A stretch of 64,000 nt of DNA from Sycobia sp. Sy_11 (taxonomy: Eukaryota > Arthropoda > Insecta > Hymenoptera > Epichrysomallidae). Below, piece by piece: positions 36,059 through 47,806 of this stretch (within the stretch, counting starts at the first letter, position 1; each line of letters opens with the position of its first letter). The notes below the pieces were generated by a model. The model ran no database searches and was not told the DNA's origin. It was given only the letters and a program-made list of their open reading frames with translations. The stretch is taken from NCBI GenBank assembly GCA_018907035.1, contig JACCIC010000048.1:1643001-1707000 (forward strand), in the 5' to 3' direction. The position numbers and the translations under genes are program-made.

Positions 36059-37364
36059 ATGCCTCAGGGCAATGTTAATAAACGTATACCTAAAATAAAT
36101 ACTATTGGATGTGGACCAAGACAGATTAGAAGAAAAATTCAACAAGAACATAATAAATCATGGAAACGCATTCAATCCAATATTTTATCATTAAGAATGT
36201 CTAGTACTAACAAATATTTGCAAGGAAATTATCAAAAATATCATAATTTAATTTTACATGATATGCTTAATGAAATAACTGTAACACAAGGTAATCTATA
36301 TAATGTCAAAGAAAGTGAATATATTAAGAACGCTAACAGCAAAAAAAATATGCTATTGTCAGGTGAGAATGATTATCTCTTATATGAAGATTTGAATCGT
36401 TTAAATATTGAAAAGAAAATAGAAGAAAAAATGTTGGACAATAATGAAAGTTTTATATTTGATGAACTAGAATTGAATTACAGATATAGCGATTATGAGG
36501 GTTCCGATTTCTCTGATGAAGAATTTGATTATTTTAATGCTTCCAATACTGTTAAGAATGAAATTAAGAGCATAAATAGTGAAAGGAAATCTTTTAACAC
36601 TGTTGATTCAGTAGTTTCAATCTCCAATGGACTGAGAGACCTTATTTCCCGTTGGGCTATTATATGTAATATCCCACAAATTTCAATATCGAAACTTTTA
36701 CGTAGTATAAGAGAAGAAATACCACTCCTTTCTCTTCCATTAGATCCTAGAACATTACTTAACACGCCTAAGTATTCAGAAATATTGGATATTGAAGGTG
36801 GACAGTATTGCCATTTTGGTAGTAGAATTTGTATAGAAAAAATTATAAGACAACGTTTATTTTATGGAATTGATAATAAAAATATTGATTTAATTATTAA
36901 TATAGATGGTGCACCTTTAGGAAAAAGTTCTGAAAAAAATTTATGGCCTATTCTATGCTCTGAAAGTTTAATAAATGATGTGTACATTATTGGCATTTAT
37001 TGTGGAGAATCAAAACCAAAAGATGCAAATGAATTTCTGCAGAAATTTGTGGATGAAAGTATTAAATTAGTTCACGAGGGAATATCTATTGATCAAATTC
37101 ATTATAATGTTAAAATAAATGCGATAGTATGTGACGCGCCTGCAAAATCTTATATACTAGGTGTTAAATATCACAGTGGATATCACTCTTGTACAAAATG
37201 TACGGTTGAGGGAAAAATGTATAAAAGTGTTTGTTTTCTAGGAAAAATAGCAACGTTACGAACTGATGAGCAATTTAAAAGTAATTGTTACGAAGATGAT
37301 TATCAAGTGCGTCAAACCATTCTAAATAAAATTCCAAATTTAGGTTTAGTAACAAACATACCTT
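36059..37364 (+). pseudogene. DDE transposase of the DNA transposon, 3'-truncated by Bel/Pao
   Basis: I start it at ATG 36059, directly after the splice-acceptor-like tgtttcag. 435 codons are open until the LTR at 37365; the last five codons and the stop of the open frame belong to the LTR. An Arg/Lys-rich N-terminus and an acidic middle (about residues 110-170) come before a DDE-like core. It has LIINIDGAPLGKSS (first Asp at 36905), WPILCSE, then IIGIYCGESKPKDANEFLQ, IVCDAPAKSY (second Asp at 37133), and HSGYHSCTKCTVEGK with a zinc-type Cys pair. The order Asp...WP...IG...CDAPA...H.GY..C..C resembles the tnp2/CACTA-like transposases known from insects and cnidarians. The third acidic residue and the C-terminal half are lost to the Bel insertion and do not resume after 44427. 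Confidence 0.7.
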
Positions 37365-37887
37365 TGTTAAATAAAAATAATTAAGAAGGCCAATATGAAT
37401 GAGAAAAACTATATTTTATTTTTGAAGGCTGGAGCGATGTGAACCTCACAAGATCTCAGTAGTAACTGGTATATATACATAGTATTCGACCGCGCAGCGG
37501 TCCCTTCTCAACATCTTCGTCACAGACGTACATGCAGCTGAACCAAAATCTGTTGTAGGAAAAGGGCAAATTTTACAATTTTATTATGTATATATATATG
37601 TATACAGGCTTTTCTTAAAGTAGTTCCGCGGCCGGCGCAGCGACTAATTGCGGGGAATGCCCTCGCAGTATGCCGCTCCGTTAGCCGGGCGGAGCGCAAT
37701 AAAATACACGTGTTGGTTGTCGTACAATTCTCAGAGTCTATCACCACTCATTCGCTCACACATATACACAGCATACGACATATCTATTCGAAGTGGAGTT
37801 TTAATATAATATTTTTTACCTAAATATCTTCACCTTATAATTTATTTATCAGCGTAGCGTTGTATTCGTATTTATTGCGATCGTACA
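37365..37887 (-). repeat. Bel/Pao 3' LTR (element 2)
   Basis: Minus-strand unit TGTACGATCGCAATAAATAC to ATTTTTATTTAACA. Against the 5' LTR it lacks a block of about 40 bp near 37788 and has a shorter TA run near 37595. Bases 37888-37899 on the minus strand form a GGGGGGGA-type polypurine tract just before it. Confidence 0.9.
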
Positions 37888-37913
37888 TACTCCCCCCCGT
37901 TGAACGTTTACGA

Positions 37914-39350
37914 TCAACCTTTCGTACATGATTCATCATTTATTGGTAAAATAGCAATCTTTCTTACAGGTCTTTTAAATTCGCCATTCGAGGTTCGTAC
38001 CGTGACCGTTCGAATTATACCATCCATTCCAGGATGTGTTTCTGTTATTCTGCCTATAGGCCACTGCATACATGGAGTATTCTCCTCTTTTACTATTACT
38101 GACGTGCCTTCCTTTACATTTGCGCCTTTGCGGTTCCATTTTTGACGAATGTTAAGCTCGTTTAAATACTCAACCAACCACCTTTTCCAAAAGTCTTGTC
38201 GAACCTTTGATATTAGTCGCCAGGCATTTAAACGATTCGACGGTATTGATAAAAAATTTCGTTCAGGTAGACTCATCAAAGTATCACCTATTAAAAAGTG
38301 CCCAGGTGTTAAGGCGGACAAATCATTTACATCGACCGATATCGAAGTAATCGGGCGTGAATTCAATATAGCTTCAATTTCAATCGATAAGGTATTAAAC
38401 TCTTCAAAAGTGAATAAACTGTTTGCAGCTACTCTTTTCAAATGATGCTTGAAGGACTTTACTCCCGCCTCCCATAAACCTCCAAAATGAGGCGAGGACG
38501 GTGGAATAAAATGGAAGTTTATACCTTGGTTACTTGAGAAATTTATGATATTGTCTTTTGCTTCGTTTGATTTCATTAGAACATATAATTCATTTAATTC
38601 GTTATTAGCGCCTCGAAAGTTCGTAGCATTATTACAAAATATCGACTCGGGCTTTCCTCGACATGCTACGAAACGTCTCATCGCGCCTAGAAAACTCTCT
38701 GTTGTTAAGTCACCGACCACCTCGATATGTAACGCCTTCACCGCCATGCAAATGAAAATCGCTACATAGATTTTTATTTTCTTTCGATTCCCATACTGTC
38801 GCTCTTTAACGTAAAATGGACCAGAGTAATCAATTCCGACACGAGAAAAAGGTCTAGCTTTAGTTACTCGAGCGCTCGGTAAATCACCCATTTTGTGTTT
38901 GTGTAGTTTAGGTTTGGCTCGGGCGCAATTGACACATTTACGAATAACATATTTTATTCGATTACGTCCACCTATTGGCCAATATTTTAATCGCATTGCG
39001 TATAATATTGCTTGTGTACCTGCGTGATAATAAATGTGATGATATTGAGCAATTATGAGATCTGTTATAATGTTCTATTTGGGCAATATTACCGGGTGAC
39101 GCGATTCATAAGGCAGCTTCGAATTTTTTAATCGACCCCCGACACGTAGCAGGCCGTTGTCACCTATAAATGGATCCAATTTGTAAAGAGGACTGTCCTT
39201 GCTTATGAAATTACGTTTTGTCAAACTTTCTATTTCTTTGTGAAAGTCGTGAGCTTGGACGAGTTTAAGAATAATGATTTCCGCATTATCTAATTCGACC
39301 GGTTTGAGCTGATTTTTATAGTTCCGGAATTTCGGTAAGAACCTAATAAA
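37914..39350 (-). pseudogene. Bel/Pao integrase (element 2)
   Basis: In element order: the link segment with DNGLLRVGGRLKNSKLPYE near 39160; an in-frame TAG near 39085; the zinc-binding part IIAQYHHIYYHAGTQAILY; CVNCARAKPKLHKHKMGDLP; the first catalytic Asp in RVGIDYSGPF; the second in FCNNATNF, where the family has SDNATNF (Asp changed to Asn); and the Glu in FGGLWEAGVKSFKHHL. It ends KRPVRKIAILPIN near the polypurine tract. The Asp to Asn change should block strand transfer. Integrase would insert the element DNA. Confidence 0.85.
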
Positions 39351-40232
39351 AAGCTACGATTCTTTTCAGCTTGCTAAAGGAGGAGTATCTTGTCAATATA
39401 TCGATGCTAATTTGAGTTTTTAAACAGGAAATTACTTTAGTCTCGGGAAAAATACTGCTATGTAATTTTAATTTAATTTTCGGCCATTTATCTTCGCGAG
39501 ATGTTAGCCAAATAGGACCTTTGAACCAAGTGGAATTTTTTAAAAACTCATGTGGCAATTGTCCCCGTGATAATCCGTCAGTAGGATTATCGCGCGAGCA
39601 AACGTGTCTCCAATTTTCAACGTTAGTCTTATTTTGTATTTCAGACACTCTAGTTGAAACAAACGTTTTTAACAGACTCGCCGCGGTGTGAATCCAATGT
39701 AGCACTATTTCCGAATCAGTCCAAAAGAATATAGTTTCGACTTTGTTCTTTAGAAAGCTAATGATTTTTCTGTATAAATTAGCTAGAAGTAATGCTCCGC
39801 ATAATTCCAGTCGAGGTATCGTTACGGTTTTTAAGGGCGCTACTCGCGATTTGGCGCATAAAGTGAGCATAAAACTTCGCCATATTCGTTCTCCGATCTG
39901 AGATAAAAACACGCGCCGTAGCCCATTTCACTGGCGTCGCAGAAGCCATGTAGTTGAATCTTCTTTGTGCCACTAATCAAGACTTGTCTTGGGAAGCTAA
40001 TATTATTTAATAAATTTAATTGCGAATAAAAATTTTTCCATTTCCGAAATATAGCCGGTGGCGCAGATTCATCCCAATGGACCTTTGCTTGCCATAAATT
40101 TTCCATTATTCCTTTCGCGTACAATATTATCTGACCGATCAATCCTAACGGATCGAATAATTTAGCAATTTCGGACAAAATAATTCTTTTTGTTATCCGA
40201 GAGGTAATTTCGGGGATTCTCATTTTATACAT
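39343..40232 (-). pseudogene. Bel/Pao RNase H region (element 2)
   Basis: The first piece (40232-39840) holds ILSEIAKLFDPLGLIGQ and HGFCDASEMGYGACFYLRS, the DAS-type RNase H start. The second (39912-39343) holds RVAPLKTVTIPRLELCGALLL, FFWTDSEIVLHWI and HVCSRDNPTDGLSRG. The change of frame between them near 39860-39900 is a frameshift inside RNase H. A second frame change near 39345 leads to the integrase frame. RNase H removes element RNA after copying. Confidence 0.85.
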
Positions 40233-40253
40233 AAAATGATCCTCCTTCGCCTT

Positions 40254-40925
40254 TCAAAAAATGCCGAGTGTCTTTAAAATGCAATCTCTATCTATTTTAA
40301 ATTCGTTATCTAGACTTTTTTCATCGACTCCATTAAGAATGCACGGCTCATTGGAAATCCATTGTTTCATGGTTAAACGCACGCGGCCTAGAAGTTTTGT
40401 TATTTGATTATATATTTCTCTCGCCTCTTCCCGTGAGCTCGCCCCCGTAATTAAGTTGTCGACGTTCATATCATTCCGCAAAATGTTCGCGGCTAAGGGA
40501 AAATCGTTTCCTTCATTATTCGCCAACTCGTGCAGGCACCGAATCGCTAAAAAAGAGGCCGAAGAGACACCGAATGTTATCGTATTTAACTCGTACTCCT
40601 GTATTTGATTATTACTTTCTCCCTTTGACCATAAAATCCTTTCAAATTTTCTATCTTCTGGCCGTATGAGAAACTGTCTGTACACTTTCTCAATGTCGGC
40701 CATTAATACAAAATTGTGGAGTCTAAATCGCGTAATTAGTGTAAAAAGATCGTCTTGAATGACCGGCCCTACCATTAATATATCATTTAAGGAGGTTCCC
40801 GAAGTGCTTTTCATCGACGCGTCGAAAACAACGCGTAACTTAGTGGTGTTACTCCAAAGTTTAATAACTCCGTGATGAGGTAAATAAAAACCTTCTCCAT
40901 CCGCGTTGGAACCACGCGCAGTCAT
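40254..40925 (-). pseudogene. Bel/Pao reverse transcriptase (element 2)
   Basis: It reads RVVFDASMKSTSGTSLND, then motif A VLMADIEKVYRQFLI, then RKFERILW, TFGVSSASFLAIRCL, and motif C DMNVDNLITGA. Motif C usually reads YVDDL: here the Tyr position is Asn and the second Asp is Asn, so the polymerase centre is probably dead. The frame ends at a TGA where the family has Trp (IF*KAKEDHF), and an earlier TGA separates it from the protease frame. All three pieces share one frame, so the breaks are point stops. Confidence 0.85.
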
Positions 40926-40931
40926 ATGATT

Positions 40932-41792
40932 TCAATCGATGTACTCTTGTATTACTGCCGCGTATTCCTTCCTGAATTTCAAGTTATTTTTGAATTTAGT
41001 CCGTAAATTTTGAAATTTTTTCAAAGCCATCGGCTTGGAAATACCTAAAGCCTTTCCCGTATTTTTGAAAGGTAGCGCGACCACATATCGACCATTTGCT
41101 TCCCGAGCAACGTGTTTTTTAAAATGTTTTTCACATTCAATTTCTTCTCGCGACAAGTTTGAAGAGTTTGAAATTTCCTCTATTGACCAAAATGTTTCAA
41201 TTGTGTCTTTTAATACTGACGTCATGCATTGAGAGCTATTGACGGCCTTTGATTTAATATCAGGAGGAGTTAAACTCCCTCCGATGATCCAACCCAGACG
41301 CGTCTTCTGTAGATACAAGTCATCATTACCGGTTGATAAATCTATATTACCTATTGAAAACAGTGACAGAGTGGTCCCCGTTCCTACAAGTATGTCGACG
41401 GCCGCGGATATGTGAAAGTTGGGATCGGTGAGAGGTATATTTTTTGGTATTCTAAGCCATTCTCTAGGTACCGTTTGATTTGGAATTAGATCGGTTATTT
41501 TGGGTATAATTAAAAAATTTAGTGTGCGTTTGTAATCGCTATAAATAGATTTCAGTGTTATGGTCGTGGTTTTTTTGACAACGGTGGTTAAATCATTCAG
41601 GGCTCCTATAGAAACGCGACATTTTGAAGTACGTAATTTCAATTTAGCAACTAAATATTCAGTAACAAAATTAGCGGTCGCGCACGTGTCCAGCAATATT
41701 CTTGTTCTAATTTTGTCGTTCCTGAAATTGAAGGCTTCCACCATAGAACTCGCCATTAATTGAAACGAAGGAGTCGATGAAAGAGAAGTCAA
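40932..41792 (-). pseudogene. Bel/Pao protease / DUF1758 and RT N-terminus (element 2)
   Basis: The aspartic protease site is RILLDTCATANFVTEYL, where the family has LLD(S/T)G: the Gly is replaced by Cys. It goes on with the DUF1758 text WLRIPKNIPLTDPNFHIS, VDILVGTG and LGWIIGG, and then the RT lead HFKKHVAREANGRYVVALPF. It ends at a TGA in EYID*NHM, just before the next open piece in the same frame. The enzyme would cut the polyprotein. Confidence 0.85.
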
Positions 41793-41813
41793 GCAATCTC
41801 TTATCCGTGATTG

Positions 41814-43088
41814 TCATGCTCTCGACGAATCTGATTTTACCGACTCGCTATCTTCGACGAATTTTGTGAAATGCAGCAATGAATTATGTCTTTTGCCGCA
41901 TTTTTGACAACCACCGAATTTGCATTCCTTGACAGCATGATTTCGTAAGCAATTAAAACACAAAGAACCATTTTTCACCACATTATAACGTTCTCGAACG
42001 GTCATTTTCAAAAATTTGTTGCATTTAAACAAGGGATGATTCTCGGCGCATACTTGGCATTTTTTAAAAGCGGTGGAAACAAATACCTTTTGTTTTAATT
42101 CGATTTTGAGCCTTTTGATACAGGGATTATGTTTATCCGTTGTTTCGCCCTCGTCCATTTGCTCAACCTTACGCTTTGAAATACGTGCAGCGGTTCGATA
42201 TAAAAATTCGGTAAGCACTTCGAATTTTGGATATTGATCCCCTTTTACGGATTCTTCCCATTTTTCTAATGTTGACTTATGTAGTTTGGTTTCAATTATC
42301 GCAACAACAAATGCCGTATTGATTATAATATTTAAATTGGACAGTGATTGTACATGTTGTTGAGATTCATCCGCCAAAGTCATCAAGCCTCGATAATTTT
42401 CTCTCTCTTGTACGGGCAACTTTAAAAGTAAATTTAAATGGTGAGAAATCAATGCGCGTTTATTTTGATATGATTTCATCAATAAATTCCACGCGCGCTC
42501 GTAATTTTCCTCGGTAATAGCTAATACATGAATCTTTCGTAGGGCTTCATCTGTAAGGGCAGATTTTAAATATTGCATCTTTTCCACGTTCGTGATGTCA
42601 TCACGCTGATGAATCATCGAAACGAACGTGTCCTTAAAAGTCAGCCAGTCTTCCAATTTTCCACCGAAGGTCGGAAGTTTGGCTTGCGGCAACTTCAATT
42701 TCCTGCGATTTAAGGTCGAAGTTGAACCGTTCACATGGTCGACACTCGCTACGGAGTCACGGGAATTAACGGTTTCATTCGCGATGCCTTGCGGCATTTT
42801 CGAGACAAGGATTCTTTGTGCCTTCGCGAGGTTTTTAAAATATGTGTTTTCGAGTGTCGCGTTTCTATTGCTGTAATCGGTTTCGACATCTACTAAGTAA
42901 AGCTCATTATACAAATCGTCTAAATTCGAAAAAATCAAAACAATTCTTTGAGAGCGTAGTTGTAATTCAGTGACATGATCCGCGTTATTGGAATCGCACC
43001 TATCCACAAACGATTTAAATGAATTTATATGTTCTTCGATCGTTTTCATTTTCTGCAACAGAACATTTAATCTGTCAAAATCATCCAT
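41814..43088 (-). CDS. Bel/Pao gag (element 2), full-length frame
   Basis: I choose the ATG at 43088 (MDDFDRLNVLLQKM), 15 codons into the longest frame, because the family starts with this helix. An N-terminal coiled-coil stretch (residues 1-100) is followed by LPKLTLPTF-type text (AKLPTFGGKLEDWLTFKDTF), VEKMQYLKSALTDEA, and near the end three Cys/His knuckles: CQVCAENHPLFKC, CFNCLRNHAVKEC and CQKCGKRHNSLLH. This is complete for the family (about 424 residues) and unbroken. It forms the particle and packages RNA. Confidence 0.9.
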   Translation of the reverse strand: MDDFDRLNVLLQKMKTIEEHINSFKSFVDRCDSNNADHVTELQLRSQRIVLIFSNLDDLYNELYLVDVETDYSNRNATLENTYFKNLAKAQRILVSKMPQGIANETVNSRDSVASVDHVNGSTSTLNRRKLKLPQAKLPTFGGKLEDWLTFKDTFVSMIHQRDDITNVEKMQYLKSALTDEALRKIHVLAITEENYERAWNLLMKSYQNKRALISHHLNLLLKLPVQERENYRGLMTLADESQQHVQSLSNLNIIINTAFVVAIIETKLHKSTLEKWEESVKGDQYPKFEVLTEFLYRTAARISKRKVEQMDEGETTDKHNPCIKRLKIELKQKVFVSTAFKKCQVCAENHPLFKCNKFLKMTVRERYNVVKNGSLCFNCLRNHAVKECKFGGCQKCGKRHNSLLHFTKFVEDSESVKSDSSRA

Positions 43089-43133
43089 CTTTACGAACAA
43101 GTACGTAAGCTTGACACCGCCGATTCTTAACAC

Positions 43134-43858
43134 CCTTTTTTACTGAGACACTCTTATAATGATGATATCATGAGTACTTACCAGTGCGATGAAAATCGTT
43201 GATGGCTTGTTTGCATGGAGCGGAGTATTCGGAACCCTATGTTATTACGAGCTGTTCACTGCGCCTTGACTCGTAACAACGTAACGCTTGAATCGAAGAG
43301 TGCACTCCTCTGTGAGCTGTTTATTTCGCATCGGCTCATCAAAACAATCGTGTTTTTTATTCCTTTTATTTTTTCAAATTTATTGGCAAGCTGTTTCAAT
43401 TACGCATCGGCTTGCATTTTGATTGATTATAAATTTTGCTATATGTGTACGCATATTAATCACTATATCTTCTCGTATGCAAAGGAAGAAAAGCAAAATC
43501 TTCAGATTCCGAAAACTGTTTTGATCGCATTGGTTTTCGGAATAGCCAAGAACGTGCCTTGTATCACTATTGGACAAACTATTTATCTTCGCATTGGTTT
43601 CATCCACATAAACACGAATTAACACAATTTCGAAAAATATTAACACTATTTCGAAACACTATTTTATCGCACTGTTTATTTCTCCGTTCTGCATCACTTC
43701 GCTGACAATTAAATCGCTAGATGTCCCGATAAGGAACCGATCTATGACGTACAATTACCGGCGTGCTGGATAACGCACTCTCGATCCGGCTCGAAGGACC
43801 AAATATATGTACCGCGTTCGGTACGTTTTCGAGAAATTTAATCCGCGGAAACAAGCTT
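43134..43858. other. 5' leader of Bel/Pao element 2
   Basis: 725 bp between gag and the 5' LTR. No convincing tRNA-complementary primer site was seen directly after the LTR end. Open frames here show no domain. Confidence 0.5.
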
Positions 43859-44427
43859 TGGTAAAAATAATTAAGAAGACCAATCTGAATGAGAAAAACT
43901 ATATTTTATTTTTGAAGGCTGGAGCGATGTGAACCTCACAAGATCTCAGCAGTAACTGGTATATATACATAGTATTCGACCGCGCAGCGGTCCCGTCTCA
44001 ACATCTTCGTCACAGACGTACATGCAGCTGAACCAAAATCTGTTGTAGGAAAAGGGCAAATTTTACAATTTTATTATGTATATATATATATATATATGTA
44101 TACAGGCTTTTCTTAAAGTAGTTTCGCGGCCGGCGCAGCGACTAATTGCGGGGAATGCCCTCGCAGTATGCCACTCCGTTAGCCGGGCGGAGCGCAATAA
44201 AATACACGTGTTGGTTGTCGTACAATTCTCAGAGTCTATCACCACTCATTCGCTCACACATATACACAGCATACGACATAGAAAATATGCGCTCCCACAT
44301 GCGCATCAGTAAAGTCTATATATCTATTCGAAGCGAAGTTTTAATATAATATTTTTTACCTAAATATCTTCACCTTATAATTTATTTATCAGCATAGCGT
44401 TGTATTCGTATTTATTGCGATCGTACA
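43859..44427 (-). repeat. Bel/Pao 5' LTR (element 2)
   Basis: 569-bp copy of the unit at 37365-37887, on the minus strand, including the ggccggcgcagcgactaattg core. It keeps the block of about 40 bp (gaaaatatgcgctcccacat...) that the 3' LTR lacks. As the promoter LTR it would drive minus-strand transcription. Confidence 0.9.
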
Positions 44428-44689
44428 GATTTTTTTAGATGAACGTATGTATTTTAGTCTTAATATATTACTGAATTTAGAAAAATATTTTATATAAATT
44501 TTTTATAAAATACACGAGAAGTTGTATTTACAATTCTTACTATGCTACGACACATCAAACTCGCCTAACTATTTTAATTTGTTAAAAGTTATTTTTTGAA
44601 GCTAATATTTTATATTAGGTTTTTAAAAAATGCATATAAGATTTAGAAGTAGTAAATTACTTAATATACTAAGAACATATATTATTCTG

Positions 44690-44870
44690 GATCGCTAGAG
44701 GGAAGGACTAGTAACTTGGTGACCCGAGTTCCAATCCCGGTCTCGGTCGATTGACACAAGCACCGCTGTAAAAAATTTACATGTGCTTTGTTTACAAACA
44801 TATGGTAGACCTCTGTCGCTGATTAGCATCGATATTTGGAAGCATAAATAGAGTGACGTTCAATAACAAA
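44690..44870 (+). mobile_element. SINE-like fragment with tRNA B-box
   Basis: Contains gagttccaatcccgg (44726-44740), close to the tRNA B-box, preceded by a weak A-box-like gatcgctagaggg and followed by a tRNA-unrelated body that ends in AT-rich sequence. A tRNA-derived SINE is the simplest reading. It does not fold into a full tRNA by eye. Confidence 0.35.
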
Positions 44871-45185
44871 ACAAATTATAAATATATAAATATGTGTTTA
44901 TTTATATAAAACAATGTTTAAATTTATTTTTAATATATATAACACATCAATATATTGTTAGAGACACAGTGAGTAATGTACACATTTTATATGATAAACC
45001 GTTTCTATAAAAACTTTTTATACGAAAATAGTTACAGATTCAAATATTAGATTGAATTTCAATGAAATAACAGTATATGAAGTATCATATGCCAATAGGC
45101 ATTTAGACATTAGAAATTATTATCTTTGCCAATAGCTATCTTTACTATTTATATATCATACCATATCATATCATATCATATCATA

Positions 45186-45550
45186 TCATACTAATTTATA
45201 AAGACAAAGCGTGTTTTTGTTTGTACACGATAACCAAAAGAACTACTGAACCAATTGTTCTGAAATTTGACATATAGATTCTAAATTATCTTTGAAAAGT
45301 CATAGGCTATGTCTTTGCAGTCAAATTCACCAACAACTAGTAGGTGACGTCTTGAATCACGAATATTAACAAAAAGTAGTCCGCTTAAAGTATTAACACC
45401 AGGCAAGTTCAATTGAATGGTTATATCCTAAAGAAGCTGTGACTTTAGTCGGTTTTACTCTTTTTGTTCTTCAGGTTAATCTGACACTATTCTCACACCT
45501 TATAGATATCTTTTGATTTTTGTAAATTTTATTTTTTCTTACGTGGAAAA

Positions 45551-45596
<46 letters not shown>

Positions 45597-45837
45597 CTTT
45601 TGTTCTCCGTCTTCTCTTATAAAATGCTTTTGTATGCCAAATCATAGTATAGTGTATACTTGGTGAGAAACAATGTCCATGTATTCCGGGACGACTTCTA
45701 TGAAGAGATTCGTTTTCTATCATTCGAACACGCACACTCCAGTAAAAGCCGTCCCGAAACATGTTCTATCATCCGAACATGACATCTTTCTACGACTCGA
45801 ACTCGAAAGTACAATTTTTCCCATAGGCAGATACATA

Positions 45838-45892
<55 letters not shown>

Positions 45893-46101
45893 GTAAGTGG
45901 TCGGCGAAATATTAGCTTTTTGAACTGGATGCTGCTTTGAAGCAGCTTTTTATACAGAAGCGACGATAGGTAAATTACAATGAATTATTTATAGTAATAT
46001 AGATTTTTATATATAGAATACTTTTTACATAGACGTTATTGAATTGTTTAAGAAGTCGGTTAAATTATTATCTCGGTCGAAGCCGAGACGGGAGATGCTA
46101 G
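45186..46101 (+). mobile_element. Non-autonomous Helitron, copy 2
   Basis: Starts TCATACTAATTTATAAAGAC and ends GATGCTAG, with a CTCGG...CCGAG hairpin at about 46071-46087. It is flanked by A on the left and T on the right. It is the same element as 11125-12005 in the other orientation, with the internal CT tract (45551-45593) and TA tract (45838-45889) at the same places. It inserted beside a CATAT microsatellite (about 45155-45185). No Rep/helicase gene. Confidence 0.85.
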
Positions 46102-47806
46102 TGTATATACATACATAATGACTATATTTAATCTAAAATATGTATTTCAAACAATTAGAATTTATTAAACACTCAATAAAAATTTAACAGTATAAAAATA
46201 TATTTTAAAATAAAATTGTTATGTTTTATGGGATGGTGATTATGAATATTGTAGTAGCTTTTGGTGGAAATTGAAGTTCATGAGACATACCATAAAAATA
46301 TAATTTTTCGAACATATCTCGGAAAATAGTAAAAATTACCAAAAATGCATTCTATGCATTTATTCTCTAGAGAATTTTTCTATAATATCTACAAATAGTA
46401 TTTCTCGAGAAAACTGTATTTAAGCATATAGGGAATCATGCAAGGAACCTAGAACATTATAAGAAATTATTACATAGTGAATTTTTTCTAAAAATTCCTG
46501 ACCTAAAAAGTATTCTCAACGAAATTATTTTTAAATTATTCGACATATGTATCTATTTATTTAGTCTTTCTTTTATATCTTTTTTTAATTTTTCTAAAGG
46601 ATTATTAGAAATGTTTTTGTAATGTTTTTTATCATTAAAAACTTGAAGAATATTCAATTTATATTTATTGTAATCACCATTATTATAAGAATTGTACCTT
46701 TCTTTAAATAATTTTTAAAAAACTTTTTTGTATCTGAAATCAGATTTTTAATCATAGATTCTGGGAGATGATATCCACTGAATCTATTTGAAATACACAA
46801 ACTGTTATTATATTTATATAATAATAGTTATATAAATAAAATTTTATCGTTTTATCAGTTTACCACCATCATCATCATCATTATATGTGTTACAGTTTTG
46901 AAGGTTATGTAAGTATAACTTTTTATTGAATTTGATACTACTCATATTCATAATCATTCTAATATACATATTTTTGTATCATATGGCACATTATAGAGGC
47001 CGTGAATTTATATCTAAGATGCATTTTAGATTCTATTTTATTGAAGCTACTATATAAAAAAAAATTAAATGCAATAACTGTTTATAACAAAATTATTACA
47101 AACCATCTTAGTGATACACAGTTACTTTATTTGAACCAATCATTAATAGAAAAAATATATTGTAAATTAGTTAATTATAGAGTTGGGAACATTTTCATGT
47201 TTAAATATTTTAGACGTCCAATTATTTTTAAATATATACGAACAGGATGTTATATAGAATAGTTCTATAAAATTTAAGCGCTAGGAATTTTTTAATGTTC
47301 GACTAATACGAATGATCAAAACGTTTAAACAGTTGGAGTTACCAGTTATCTTTGAACCCCAAGAAACCAAAACAACACTTTGAAAAAAGCGAGATTGAAC
47401 AAAATTTACAATTTTCAATTTATGTCACTGGAAACCAGTAAAGCCAATAGAAATCTACAGCTTGCTATACTTGAGAAAATTCCATTAATATTTCATGTGG
47501 ATCGCTTCAAATTTACAAAAAAAAAAATATATCTAATTAAAATCCAGAAAGAATAAGATCTCAGATTAGCAAAGACATATTCCAATTTAGAATTTTATTG
47601 GATAGGATTCTAAACGAAAATTATAAGCAAGATAAATTTCATTTAAAAAAATGGAGTTGGAATCGACTACATTATACGTGCGGGTTGCTCTATTTTTCAT
47701 CAATATTTAAAGTATACGAATAAGCTTAACATAACGTTTTAAATTCATCCTCGGAGCAGTATATTGTTCACACGCATCATGAGCATAGTCCTTATGTGCA
47801 TTATGC

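Larger units (their letters stand above)
37365..44427 (-). mobile_element. Bel/Pao LTR retrotransposon, nearly full length (element 2)
   Basis: LTRs at both ends, gag at 43088-41814 and pol at 41792-37914, all on the minus strand, with a polypurine tract before the 3' LTR. The LTRs differ by only about nine substitutions plus two indels, so the insertion is young, yet the coding part already has stops and frameshifts. The flanking five bases (acctt left, gattt right) do not match. Confidence 0.9.

Noticed and set aside
43215..43646. Open frames on both strands in the Bel leader
   Set aside because: They lie between the LTR and gag of element 2, lack motifs, and overlap each other on opposite strands.
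44690..44760. Functional tRNA gene
   Set aside because: Only a B-box-like stretch is present. No acceptor stem or anticodon arm could be folded by eye, so a SINE is preferred.
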